Source: an uncultured Christensenellaceae bacterium (GTDB taxonomy: Bacteria > Bacillota > Clostridia > Christensenellales > Borkfalkiaceae). From it: a DNA stretch of 64,000 nt. The notes beneath the pieces are model-generated. The model had not been told where the DNA came from, ran no database searches, and was given only the letters and a program-made list of their open reading frames with translations. The translations under genes and the position numbers were made by a program. Within the stretch, counting starts at the first letter, position 1, and each line of letters opens with the position of its first letter. Of this stretch, positions 26,681 through 34,682 are shown piece by piece. The DNA lies in contig CAJULO010000001.1 in assembly GCA_910586945.1 (NCBI GenBank), positions 26,671 through 90,670 of the forward strand, read 5' to 3'.

Positions 26681-28711
26681 ATGCAAAAAGACTTTTTTTC
26701 AAATTTTACTGAAAAACAACGGGAATATTTACAAAAACTACAATTATTTACCTTGCAGGATATACTCAGTTATTTTCCTCGTGCCTATTTAGATTTAACA
26801 AAACAGAGTCAACTCAAAAATAGTTATCACAATGATTTTATTTTTATTGCTGCAAAATTGATGCAACCTGCCGAGATTTTCCAAAAAGGTAGACAAAAAT
26901 TTATTAGAGCAAATTTTATAGTGGAACATGAAGATGATGGCTTACAAGAAAAGTTTGCTTGTATTTGGTTTAACGCTCCTTATCTTTTGCATAAATTAAA
27001 AAATACCGGGGAAGTCTTTTTACTGTATGGTCGATTACAAAAAAATAAATATGGACAGTATTCTTTCATTAATCCAACTTTTGAAAGTAAAGAAGAAAAT
27101 AAATATTTAAAAGGACTAGTACCAATTTATACTTTAAAAAGTACGATAAAACAAGGGAATGTGCGTGCTTTAGTGCAAAAAGCTTTAAGTCTTGCAAAGA
27201 TTAGTTCATATATTCCTCTTGCATTGCAAAAGAAATATAAATTATCTTCACTTGTCGAAAGCTACCATGCAATACATGCGCCCCAAAATATAAAGGAAAA
27301 AATTTTAGCATCCGAACGCATTGCAGTGGAAGAATATTTTATATTACTTTCGGCATTTAGACTTTTTAAAGGAAAGCAAAAAAAACAGCAAGTTTTACAG
27401 TATTCTTGTACAAAAGATGCATTAAACAATTTTATAAAGGGATTTCCGTTTACATTTACCAATGCACAACTGCAGGCAGTAAATGATATTTATGATGATT
27501 TAATTCGGCATGGGAGCATGAATAGACTATTACAAGGTGATGTTGGAAGTGGCAAAACAGCGGTTGCACTCTGTGGTATTTTCATAGCAGTAAAAAGTGG
27601 GTATCAAGCGGCAATGATTGCACCTACAGAAGTTCTTGCCAAACAAAATTTTATGCTTTTAAAAAGATATTTTCCTCAATATTCAGTAGAGTATCTAGCA
27701 GGGTCATGTAGTGCAAAAGCAAAAAGCGAGATAAAAAAACGATTGCAATCTGGTGAAATTGCCATTTTATGTGGTACACATGCACTTTTACAAGAAGATG
27801 TACATTTTCATAATTTTGCCTTTTGTGTCTGTGATGAACAACATCGTTTTGGAGTAGCACAACGCAATATTTTAAGTGAAAAAGGGAGTTTAACAAGTAT
27901 GCTCATTATGAGTGCAACACCTATTCCAAGAACATTATCTTTAATTTTATATGGGGATTTAGATTGTACGACTATGTTAGAAAAGCCAAAAGAGAGAATA
28001 GAAATATCTACTTCTATTGTGCCAGAAACAAAATATACATCTATGCTGAAATATTTAGCAGAGAAAGCAAAAGAAGGAGAACAATGTTATTATATTTGTC
28101 CTAAGATTGAAGAAGATGAGGAAGGCACAATTATGAGTGTACAGCAACTGTATGAAGAGTTACAAGTGCGTTTACCCAGTGTAAAATTTGCTCTCTTGCA
28201 TGGAAAGATGAAAGAAAAAGAAAAATTAGAAGTTATGCAAAATTTTAAAGAGGGGCAATTTGATGCTCTAGTGAGTACAACAGTGGTTGAAGTGGGAGTA
28301 GATATACCAAATGCAACACATATGGTCATCTATAATGCCGAACGATTTGGATTATCTCAATTACACCAATTGCGCGGTAGAGTTGGTAGAGGCAATAAAA
28401 AAAGTTATTGTTTTTTACTTTGTGGTCGTACAAATGAAGAAGCTTTGGAACGATTGCAGATTTTAAAGAAGAACAGTGATGGTTTTAAAATTGCTGAAGC
28501 AGATTTGGCAATGCGAGGTGGCGGAGACTTTTTAGGAACAAAACAGAGCGGTAAATTTTTTACGGAACTTAAAAATTTAAATTATAGTACAGATGTCATA
28601 TTTTTAGCAAAAAAAATAGTGGATGAGAGTGCAGACTATCCATTAGATGAAAACTTAAAAAATTATTTAGAGCAAAAATTTGAAAGTTTAAAGGAAATAA
28701 TTTTAAACTAG
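26681..28711 (+). CDS. recG: ATP-dependent DNA helicase RecG
   Basis: Branch-migration helicase that remodels stalled forks and Holliday junctions. The 676 residues contain the N-terminal wedge/OB domain (LQDILSYFPRAYLDLT, LYGRLQKNKYGQYSFINPTF), Walker A LLQGDVGSGKTAVAL (about 284), APTEVLAKQN, DEQHRFGVAQR (about 384), MSATPIPRTLSL, TTVVEVGVDIPNAT and QLRGRVGRG, and the TRG C-terminal motif RGGGDFLGTKQSG. The ribosome site is GAAAG, 5 bases from the ATG (weak). Confidence 0.96.
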   Translation: MQKDFFSNFTEKQREYLQKLQLFTLQDILSYFPRAYLDLTKQSQLKNSYHNDFIFIAAKLMQPAEIFQKGRQKFIRANFIVEHEDDGLQEKFACIWFNAPYLLHKLKNTGEVFLLYGRLQKNKYGQYSFINPTFESKEENKYLKGLVPIYTLKSTIKQGNVRALVQKALSLAKISSYIPLALQKKYKLSSLVESYHAIHAPQNIKEKILASERIAVEEYFILLSAFRLFKGKQKKQQVLQYSCTKDALNNFIKGFPFTFTNAQLQAVNDIYDDLIRHGSMNRLLQGDVGSGKTAVALCGIFIAVKSGYQAAMIAPTEVLAKQNFMLLKRYFPQYSVEYLAGSCSAKAKSEIKKRLQSGEIAILCGTHALLQEDVHFHNFAFCVCDEQHRFGVAQRNILSEKGSLTSMLIMSATPIPRTLSLILYGDLDCTTMLEKPKERIEISTSIVPETKYTSMLKYLAEKAKEGEQCYYICPKIEEDEEGTIMSVQQLYEELQVRLPSVKFALLHGKMKEKEKLEVMQNFKEGQFDALVSTTVVEVGVDIPNATHMVIYNAERFGLSQLHQLRGRVGRGNKKSYCFLLCGRTNEEALERLQILKKNSDGFKIAEADLAMRGGGDFLGTKQSGKFFTELKNLNYSTDVIFLAKKIVDESADYPLDENLKNYLEQKFESLKEIILN

Positions 28712-28779
28712 ATTGTTCATACTTTTGTATGCATTGCACATACTCTTTTTGCAATTTGATTGCTATAAGGAGAATAAAA

Positions 28780-28890
28780 ATGATAAATCATGATGATGAA
28801 GAGTTAAAAACTGCAGAAATAGCATGGAAGATGTTTGAGACGACAGGTAATTTATCTTACTATATGTTATATAAAAATTTAAAAAAGTAA
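28780..28890 (+). CDS. yqzL: YqzL-like small protein
   Basis: A 36-residue reading frame. Its core AWKMFETTGNLSYYMLYKNLKK lines up with the YqzL family pattern (WKxFxxTGxIxxYLLFKxLxK), and the gene sits immediately before recO, where yqzL lies in Bacillus. TAAGGAG lies 8 bases before the ATG. The first 14 residues are acidic (HDDEELKTAE). Function in the family is unknown. recO begins 11 bases after the stop, so it is co-transcribed. Confidence 0.8.
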   Translation: MINHDDEELKTAEIAWKMFETTGNLSYYMLYKNLKK

Positions 28891-28901
28891 AGGGAAAAGA
28901 G

Positions 28902-29618
28902 ATGAATAGCAAGGTAGAGGCACTTGTATTGCGTAATGTCGATTATGGTGAAAATGATAAAATAGTGACATTGTTTTCAATAGAGCATGGTAAAATCACA
29001 GTACGAGCTAAGGGCGTAAAAAAAGATAGAGCTGCATTAAAGTTTAGTGTACAACCATTTGCCTTTTGTGAGTATATTTTGGCAAAAAAAGGAGATAGAT
29101 ATATCATTACACATGCAACTTTAATTGATGCCTTTTATGAAATTCGTACGGAGATATTAAAATTATATACTGCAAGTGCTATTACTACCATATTAGATTG
29201 TGTTTTATATGAAAATATTATCAATGCCGAGTTATTTTTATATACCATACAAGCATTAAAAGAGCTAACTATTGGAAATACTATACAAATATTTATCTGT
29301 TATTTTTTGAAGCTTTTAGAGTTGTCTGGTTATGCGTTGCAAGTGGATAGATGTGCAGCGTGTGGTAAAGATTTACAAGGCATTGTCAATATAGATTTAA
29401 AAAGTGGACTTTTCTATTGTAGAGACTGTAAAAGTGGAGCGGGTGTAAGTGCAGAAACGATTGAAGTTTTAAAGCGTGCAAATGGAAAAGCTTATGTTGC
29501 AGAATTTTGCACTAAGGAAGGAGAAAAAAGAGCAATTAAATTATTACATAACTATTTTAAAGTGCATATAGATACAAGTTGTGATACTATTTTTGATGCC
29601 TTGTTACAACTCATATAA
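28902..29618 (+). CDS. recO: DNA repair protein RecO
   Basis: Loads RecA on SSB-coated DNA with RecR. The 238 residues show the OB-fold N-terminus (VEALVLRNVDYGENDKIVTLFSIEHGKI, ARAKGVKK-type strand) and a zinc site CAACGKDLQG...LFYCRDCKSG (about 149-176). AAGGGAAAAG lies just before the ATG. It follows yqzL closely; era is not upstream. Confidence 0.94.
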   Translation: MNSKVEALVLRNVDYGENDKIVTLFSIEHGKITVRAKGVKKDRAALKFSVQPFAFCEYILAKKGDRYIITHATLIDAFYEIRTEILKLYTASAITTILDCVLYENIINAELFLYTIQALKELTIGNTIQIFICYFLKLLELSGYALQVDRCAACGKDLQGIVNIDLKSGLFYCRDCKSGAGVSAETIEVLKRANGKAYVAEFCTKEGEKRAIKLLHNYFKVHIDTSCDTIFDALLQLI

Positions 29619-29652
29619 GAAAAGAATTGGACTCTGATATCAATAAAAACGG

Positions 29653-29681
29653 TTTACAAAAGGCAGGAATTTTGTTATAAT
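29653..29681 (+). promoter_or_regulatory. Sigma-A promoter of the cytidylate-kinase-like gene
   Basis: TTTACA (29653-29658), 17 bases, TATAAT (29676-29681), about 31 bases before the ATG at 29712. Confidence 0.78.
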
Positions 29682-29711
29682 ATTTTTATTGAATAATAAG
29701 GATAAAAATAT

Positions 29712-30263
29712 ATGCAATATGTAAAAATAGCACTAGCAGGTGATTTAGGGAGTGGAAAGTCAACTGTTGGAAAAATTTTAGCAAAAATGTTTGCTGCAGA
29801 ATGTTATTCTACAGGGACAATTCAACGACAAATTGCTGAAGAAATGGGGATGACCACTTTAGAATTGAATAAGTATAGCGAATCACATCCTGAAATTGAT
29901 TTTAAGATAGATGATGGATTGAGAGCATTAAATGATGTCAATAAAAATTTAATTATTGATTCTCGTATGGCGTGGCATTTTATACCAGCGGCATTTGCTG
30001 TATATTTGCAGGTAGAACCGCTACTTGCGGCAAAGCGTATATTGGCAGACGGTAGAATGGTAGAAAAATTTGCATCAGTAGAAGAGGCAATGCAATCGAT
30101 ATTGCATAGAAGAGAGAGTGAAGTTTTGCGTTATAAAACACTCTATCAAGTGGATATACAGAATTTAAAAAATTATGATTGTGTGATTGATACATCATAT
30201 TGCACCCCAGAAGCAGTTGCAGAAAGAATACAAATGGAATTAAAGGCATGGCAAAATAGATAA
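29712..30263 (+). CDS. Cytidylate-kinase-like P-loop protein (archaeal-type)
   Basis: A 183-residue P-loop kinase with LAGDLGSGKSTVGKILA (residues 7-23), CYSTGTIQRQIAEEMGMT (nucleotide monophosphate site), IIDSRMAWHFIPAAFAVYLQV, and the lid-type ADGRMVEKFASVEEAMQSILHRRESEVLRY. This shape matches the short archaeal-type cytidylate kinases also found in some Clostridia, which phosphorylate CMP/dCMP. The standard Cmk insertion is absent. Whether the cell also has a normal cmk cannot be seen. The next gene starts 11 bases after the stop. Confidence 0.7.
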   Translation: MQYVKIALAGDLGSGKSTVGKILAKMFAAECYSTGTIQRQIAEEMGMTTLELNKYSESHPEIDFKIDDGLRALNDVNKNLIIDSRMAWHFIPAAFAVYLQVEPLLAAKRILADGRMVEKFASVEEAMQSILHRRESEVLRYKTLYQVDIQNLKNYDCVIDTSYCTPEAVAERIQMELKAWQNR

Positions 30264-30274
30264 TAGGTATAGAT

Positions 30275-31126
30275 ATGAAAAGTTGTGCAGATGTTGAAAA
30301 AAGTATTATAACAACCTATAGAAAGGGGATTTGGAGTAAATTTATCCAAGCTATAAAAGAGTATGAATTGATACAACCAAATGATAAGATTGCTGTATGT
30401 ATTTCAGGGGGTAAAGATTCTATGTTGCTTGCAAAATGTATGCAAGAATTACAAAGACATGGACAAATTCCATTTGCAGTGCAATTTTTGGTCATGGATC
30501 CTGGATATAATACAGAAAATAGAGCGTGTATAGAAAAAAATGCAGAACAATTACAAATACCCGTACATATATTCAACACAGATATTTATGATACTGTATT
30601 TCAAATTGCAAAGAGTCCATGTTATTTGTGTGCAAGAATGCGTCGAGGCTATTTATATAAGGAAGCAGAAAAATTAGGTTGCAATAAAATTGCTTTAGGA
30701 CATCATTTTAATGATGTTATCGAAACAATTCTAATGGGTGTACTGTATGGTGGACAAATGCAAAGTATGCCACCGAAATTAAAAAGTACAAATCATAAAG
30801 GTATGCAATTGATTCGTCCACTATATTATGTACATGAGCAAGATATTATCAATTGGAAAAATTACAATGAACTTGTTTTTATGGCATGTGGTTGTCGCTT
30901 TACAGAATATTGTAGTGTTGATAGTGTACAGAGTGATGATGAAAGTGGTTCTAAAAGAGCAGAGATGAAACGCTTAATTGCAAAGTTAAAAGAGAAACAT
31001 CCAAATGTCGATGTGAGTATTTTTCGTAGTGCATATAATGTGCATGTTGATACCTTGATTAAATATGATACAAAAGGTAAGGAATTTGATTTTTTATCTA
31101 GATTCAATCAAGAAGAAAAAAGTTAA
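30275..31126 (+). CDS. TtcA-family tRNA thiolation PP-loop protein
   Basis: A 283-residue adenylating enzyme with PP-loop CISGGKDSMLLAKCM (about 43-57), a CxxC pair in SPCYLCARMRRG (about 115-118), LGHHFNDVIETILM, and a third conserved Cys region MACGCRFTEYC (about 209-219). This layout is that of TtcA/TtuA proteins, which use an iron-sulfur cluster to thiolate tRNA (for TtcA, s2C32). The exact target is not certain in this lineage. It is in an operon with the cytidylate-kinase-like gene. Confidence 0.75.
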   Translation: MKSCADVEKSIITTYRKGIWSKFIQAIKEYELIQPNDKIAVCISGGKDSMLLAKCMQELQRHGQIPFAVQFLVMDPGYNTENRACIEKNAEQLQIPVHIFNTDIYDTVFQIAKSPCYLCARMRRGYLYKEAEKLGCNKIALGHHFNDVIETILMGVLYGGQMQSMPPKLKSTNHKGMQLIRPLYYVHEQDIINWKNYNELVFMACGCRFTEYCSVDSVQSDDESGSKRAEMKRLIAKLKEKHPNVDVSIFRSAYNVHVDTLIKYDTKGKEFDFLSRFNQEEKS

Positions 31127-31228
31127 AAGTGAATCAATTAGAGAATATGATTTGTCAATAAGAAAGACAAATCATAACAGAAAAACAAAATCAATAGAAA
31201 ATATTGCATTTTGCAAATTTTGTCGAAA

Positions 31229-31264
31229 AAAAACTAGCTCTGTATTGAGAGCTAGTTTTTTTCT
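31229..31264. terminator. Bidirectional terminator between ttcA-like and trmH
   Basis: AAACTAGCTCT-GTATTG-AGAGCTAGTTT with long A and T flanks. It serves both convergent genes; the trmH stop codon (31254-31252) lies inside the right arm. Confidence 0.88.
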
Positions 31265-32088
31265 AAAAACTTATTTTTTTTAATTGCCTCATAAGCTAAA
31301 ATTGTTGCAGCAACGCCTACATTTAAACTATCACAATTGCCAAGCATTGGTATAGCAATTTTGCAGTGTTTATGCATATACCATTCTTTAGATATACCAT
31401 AGCGTTCTGCCCCAAGTACGATTGCTGTTTTTTTCCCAAATTCCTCTTGATAATAATATTTTTCAGCGCGGGTATCTGCTAAATAAATGGTGAAATTTTT
31501 CTTTTGTAACCATTGTATGCACAATTGTACACTTTCAAATTGGAATAAGGGAACAGATAAAATAGCACCTTGACTGCCTTTAATCAATTTTGGATGTGTC
31601 AAGCGTACTTTTTTATTGCATAAAAATACAGCATCAATGCTTGCTCCATCAGCGAGTCGTAATATTGTACCGACATTACCAGGAATTTCTAGTCCATCTA
31701 ATATCAAAATGACAGCATTTTTGGCAGGTTGAAAAGTATGTATATTGTGTGTAGGTAATTGTGCTAATGCCATCAGTCCGTCTGGTTGTCCTCGTTCTGT
31801 AATTTTTTCTGCTGTTTTTTGTGATATTGTAAATAAATTTTCCGCTCTCTTTGCTACTTTTTCAATTAAACTTTTTGCTTCAGCTGTTTTTATCAACTCT
31901 GGACAAATCAGTAAACTATCCATTGGTGTTGAAAATTTTTCACACAGTGTTAGTTGCCAAATCCCTTCGCAAAAAAATAAATGGTTTGGATTTGGTTTGC
32001 TATTATTGATAATACCTTTAATTTGTTTAATTTTTCCATTTTGCTCGCCTATGGCATGAAAATTGAATTTTTGTAATATTTGTTGCAT
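31252..32088 (-). CDS. SpoU/TrmH-family RNA 2'-O-ribose methyltransferase
   Basis: SPOUT-fold SAM-dependent methyltransferase of tRNA or 23S rRNA. The 278 residues have an N-terminal substrate-binding region (about 1-115, with FFCEGIWQL) and the knot domain: motif 1 PGNVGTILRLAD (about 135-146), motif 2 IVLGAERYGIS (about 214) and motif 3 IPMLGNCDSLNVGVAATILAYEA (about 246-268). Target base is unknown. It is the last gene of the ung-nim-trmH set, with AAGGAA before its ATG. Confidence 0.88.
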   Translation of the reverse strand: MQQILQKFNFHAIGEQNGKIKQIKGIINNSKPNPNHLFFCEGIWQLTLCEKFSTPMDSLLICPELIKTAEAKSLIEKVAKRAENLFTISQKTAEKITERGQPDGLMALAQLPTHNIHTFQPAKNAVILILDGLEIPGNVGTILRLADGASIDAVFLCNKKVRLTHPKLIKGSQGAILSVPLFQFESVQLCIQWLQKKNFTIYLADTRAEKYYYQEEFGKKTAIVLGAERYGISKEWYMHKHCKIAIPMLGNCDSLNVGVAATILAYEAIKKNKFLEKN

Positions 32089-32127
32089 AGGTATTCCTTA
32101 TATCTTCAAATGTAAAGTTGTAGATAT

Positions 32128-32625
32128 TTACTTATTATGCTGTTTAGGTACAAGTTCAATTGCTTGTTTTGCAGATAAATGTTCAATGTCTAATTCAATC
32201 ATCACAAATTTATTCCAAAATCTATTGATTTCATGTTCTCTACCTTCTAAACTATCTGTAGGATGATATTTTATTGCAAGAAGTTCTATAGTTCTACGTA
32301 CCTCATTTAAATCTTCTAATATACGAATTTTACCAAAACAGATGGCACTTTTAAAAAATGTTGTATACTTTTCTGGTATAACATCATCTTTTGCAATCAC
32401 ACAAAATGATGCCTTATTGTACTTTCGAATTGCATCAATCTTATGTCCAGCTACCGCACTATGAAAATATAATTTATGTTCGTGATAAACATAATTTATT
32501 GGAACACTATAAGGATATCCTTCATCTCCAAGTAATGCTAAAACACCGACAGAACCATTTTTTAAAATTGCAATAGCTTTTTCATCTGACATTGTTTGAC
32601 GCACGCGTCTAATTTTTCTAAACAT
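32128..32625 (-). CDS. Nim-like flavin-binding protein (PNPOx split-barrel family)
   Basis: A 165-residue protein with an FMN-binding split barrel: GSVGVLALLGDEGYPYSVPINYVYHEHKLYFHSAVAGHKIDAIRKYNKASFCVI. This is the pattern of the NimA/pyridoxamine-oxidase-like family, whose members include 5-nitroimidazole reductases and many proteins of unknown role. Drug resistance cannot be claimed. AGAGGA precedes the ATG; it sits 31 bases after ung and 39 before trmH in one operon. Confidence 0.8.
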   Translation of the reverse strand: MFRKIRRVRQTMSDEKAIAILKNGSVGVLALLGDEGYPYSVPINYVYHEHKLYFHSAVAGHKIDAIRKYNKASFCVIAKDDVIPEKYTTFFKSAICFGKIRILEDLNEVRRTIELLAIKYHPTDSLEGREHEINRFWNKFVMIELDIEHLSAKQAIELVPKQHNK

Positions 32626-32656
32626 AAAAAAATCCTCTTAAATCATATTTGTATAG

Positions 32657-33364
32657 CTATGAATATGTATATATGTTCCAATCAATAGGTCTTTTATTGA
32701 TTTGATATAGATATTGATTTGTTTTAGAAAAATGTTTACATCCAAAAAAACCATTATGTGCTGATAATGGTGATGGATGTGCTGCCTCTAAAATATAATG
32801 TTTATTGGTATTTATGAATTGTTTTTTTGATTTGGCATTATTCCCCCAAAGTATAAATACAATATTTTCCGTAGTGGATGAAATCTTTTCTATTACGGCA
32901 TCTGTAAACCATTGCCAAAGTTCTTTATGGCTATTTGCAGAATGTGCCTTTACAGTTAGTGCAGTATTGAGTAACAATACACCTTGTTTTGTCCAACTTG
33001 TTAAATCACCAGTTGCTGGTTGTATAAAAGGAGTAGGTTGAATATGTCTATCTGTGCAACTGTTGATATCATCATCAATCTCTTTAAAAATATTGCAGAG
33101 TGAGGGTGGTAATGTTGTCCCATCTTGTACAGAAAAAGCTAATCCATGTGCCTGTCCTATATTATGATAAGGGTCTTGCCCTAAAAGTACCACTTTCAGA
33201 TTAGTAAGTGCAGTGCATTGAAAAGCTCTGTAAATGGAATACATATCAGGATAAATTGTTTGTGTAGCATATGCATTTTTTAAAAAAGCGCGTAACTGTA
33301 AATATTTTTCACTCGCAAATAAATCCTGTAATAATGTATCCCAATTTCCGCTAAGTTCAATCAT
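32657..33364 (-). CDS. ung: Uracil-DNA glycosylase
   Basis: Removes uracil from DNA as the first step of base excision repair. The 235 residues contain the catalytic-water loop VVLLGQDPYHNIGQAHGLAFSV (Asp about residue 65), PPSLCNIFKEI, GVLLLNTALTV and HPSPLSAHNGFFGCKHFSKTN (catalytic His). GGAGA precedes the ATG. The promoter, ribosome site and first codons are duplicated upstream. First gene of the ung-nim-trmH operon. Confidence 0.97.
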   Translation of the reverse strand: MIELSGNWDTLLQDLFASEKYLQLRAFLKNAYATQTIYPDMYSIYRAFQCTALTNLKVVLLGQDPYHNIGQAHGLAFSVQDGTTLPPSLCNIFKEIDDDINSCTDRHIQPTPFIQPATGDLTSWTKQGVLLLNTALTVKAHSANSHKELWQWFTDAVIEKISSTTENIVFILWGNNAKSKKQFINTNKHYILEAAHPSPLSAHNGFFGCKHFSKTNQYLYQINKRPIDWNIYTYS

Positions 33365-33520
33365 TTTTTATCTCCATATCTACATATATACTTCAGTATA
33401 GTATAATATAAAAGAATTTTTTAGTCAAGAGAATTTCCGTTAAGTTCAATCGTTTTTTATCTCCATATCTACATATATACTTCAGTATAGTATAATATAA
33501 AAGAATTTTTTACTTAAGAG
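33343..33520. repeat. 89-bp tandem duplication covering the ung promoter and start
   Basis: Copy 1 (33343-33431) holds the real ung start codon, ribosome site and promoter. Copy 2 (33432-33520) repeats it with few changes. In copy 2 the ATG has become ACG, a Ser codon has become Asn, and the -35 box is changed from TTGACT to TTAAGT. The central stretch of about 60 bases is identical. Confidence 0.9.
33400..33428 (-). promoter_or_regulatory. Sigma-A promoter of ung
   Basis: Minus strand TTGACT (33428-33423), 17 bases, TATACT (33405-33400), inside the proximal repeat copy. The same -10 occurs in the distal copy but with a damaged -35. Confidence 0.75.
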
Positions 33521-33548
33521 TAGAGGATAGTATGCGTAGTGAATAAGC

Positions 33549-33577
33549 TTTACAAAAATAGTGCAATATGCTATAAT
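33549..33577 (+). promoter_or_regulatory. Sigma-A promoter of the exonuclease gene
   Basis: TTTACA (33549-33554), 17 bases, TATAAT (33572-33577). The ATG lies at 33606. Confidence 0.78.
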
Positions 33578-33605
33578 AGATAAAAAAAGGAATGCATTTT
33601 TTTAG

Positions 33606-34580
33606 ATGAAGTATATTTTTTTTGATATTGAATGTGCATGTGTATATAAAAATGTTGCTAAAATTTGTGCATTCGGATATTGCATTACAGATGAAAATTT
33701 TAATTTAATTGAGCAGAAAGAATTGCTAATCAATCCTAAAGGGCGATTTCATTTAACAAATGAAGCTGGACAAGGTTTAGTATTACCTTATAATTATGAC
33801 GCGTTTAAAAATTATAAAGATTTTTCTTATTTTTACAAGGAGATTCAAGAACTGTTGCAAAGTGAAGATATGATAAAAATTGGACATGCAACAATCAATG
33901 ATGCAAAATTTTTAAAATTAGAGATTGGACGATATAAATTAAGAAAACTAAAGTTTAAATTTTATGATACACAAATTTTTTATATGGCGAGTACTTTTAA
34001 TTTTGAAAGGTATATAGGACTTGAAGAGCTTGTTAAGATACTGCATATAGAAACAAAAGTAGAACATAGTGCACTAAAAGATGCATATATTACGATGCAA
34101 ATTACAAAAGTATTATGTAAAAATGAGGGAATTAGCTTAGAAGAGTTTATCAAAAAACATGGAATTATTGCAGGAGAGTTGCATAACGATAAAATTAAAG
34201 ATTGTAAGAGTTTACAACAGCAAGAATATCAATTGAAAAAACAAAAAGAGCAACAGGAAAGAGCAAGAAAACGCGGAAAATTTCATGTATACGCAAATAG
34301 TAATAAATTTATTGCTACAACAAATTTATTAAAGGGATTACAATTTACTTTTGAAAATGCCATTGAAGAAAATTTTTCACAGGCACAAGAGTTATTGACG
34401 ATAATCACAAAGCACGGTGCCACATACACTGCACATACTGCAAATTGTACGGCATATTTAGCTAGCTCTAAAGAGAGTTTACAGCGGCGTCGAGATATTT
34501 ATAATTTGCAAAAGATTGGTCAAATCCAAAAAATATATACGATTGAAGAGCTAAAAAACTTTTTAGAACAAAACTTGTAG
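33606..34580 (+). CDS. DEDDh exonuclease (DnaQ/epsilon-like) with C-terminal BRCT-like region
   Basis: A 324-residue 3'-5' exonuclease-fold protein. FFDIECA (residues 5-11) gives Exo I with D and E, HATINDAKFLKLEI Exo II, and EHSALKDAYITMQI (about 155-168) the DEDDh His and final Asp. After a charged coiled linker (QQQEYQLKKQKEQQERARKRGK, about 205-226) the last 90 residues (FIATTNLLKGLQFTFE...GATYTAHTANCTAYLA) look like a divergent BRCT domain, as in some Firmicute DnaQ-like proteins. Role in repair is inferred. The ribosome site is weak. A 22-bp hairpin follows. Confidence 0.75.
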   Translation: MKYIFFDIECACVYKNVAKICAFGYCITDENFNLIEQKELLINPKGRFHLTNEAGQGLVLPYNYDAFKNYKDFSYFYKEIQELLQSEDMIKIGHATINDAKFLKLEIGRYKLRKLKFKFYDTQIFYMASTFNFERYIGLEELVKILHIETKVEHSALKDAYITMQITKVLCKNEGISLEEFIKKHGIIAGELHNDKIKDCKSLQQQEYQLKKQKEQQERARKRGKFHVYANSNKFIATTNLLKGLQFTFENAIEENFSQAQELLTIITKHGATYTAHTANCTAYLASSKESLQRRRDIYNLQKIGQIQKIYTIEELKNFLEQNL

Positions 34581-34636
34581 TAAGAAGTAAATATCTAAAT
34601 AATAGTATTATTGTATAATAAATTAAATTGCATTAG

Positions 34637-34682
34637 ATAAGCAAAAAAAGACTTTCTATATAGAAAGTCTTTTTTTGCTTAT
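34637..34682. terminator. 22-bp perfect hairpin between convergent genes
   Basis: Arms 34637-34658 and 34661-34682 pair perfectly around only two bases (in practice a four-base loop). Its core AGACTTTCTA/TAGAAAGTCT with A and T flanks acts in both directions. The stop codon of the reverse-strand 34679-38515 gene lies at its right edge. Confidence 0.85.

Noticed and set aside
31065..31283. 72-residue plus-strand frame after the TtcA-like gene
   Set aside because: It starts inside the TtcA-like gene in another frame and ends in the terminator hairpin.
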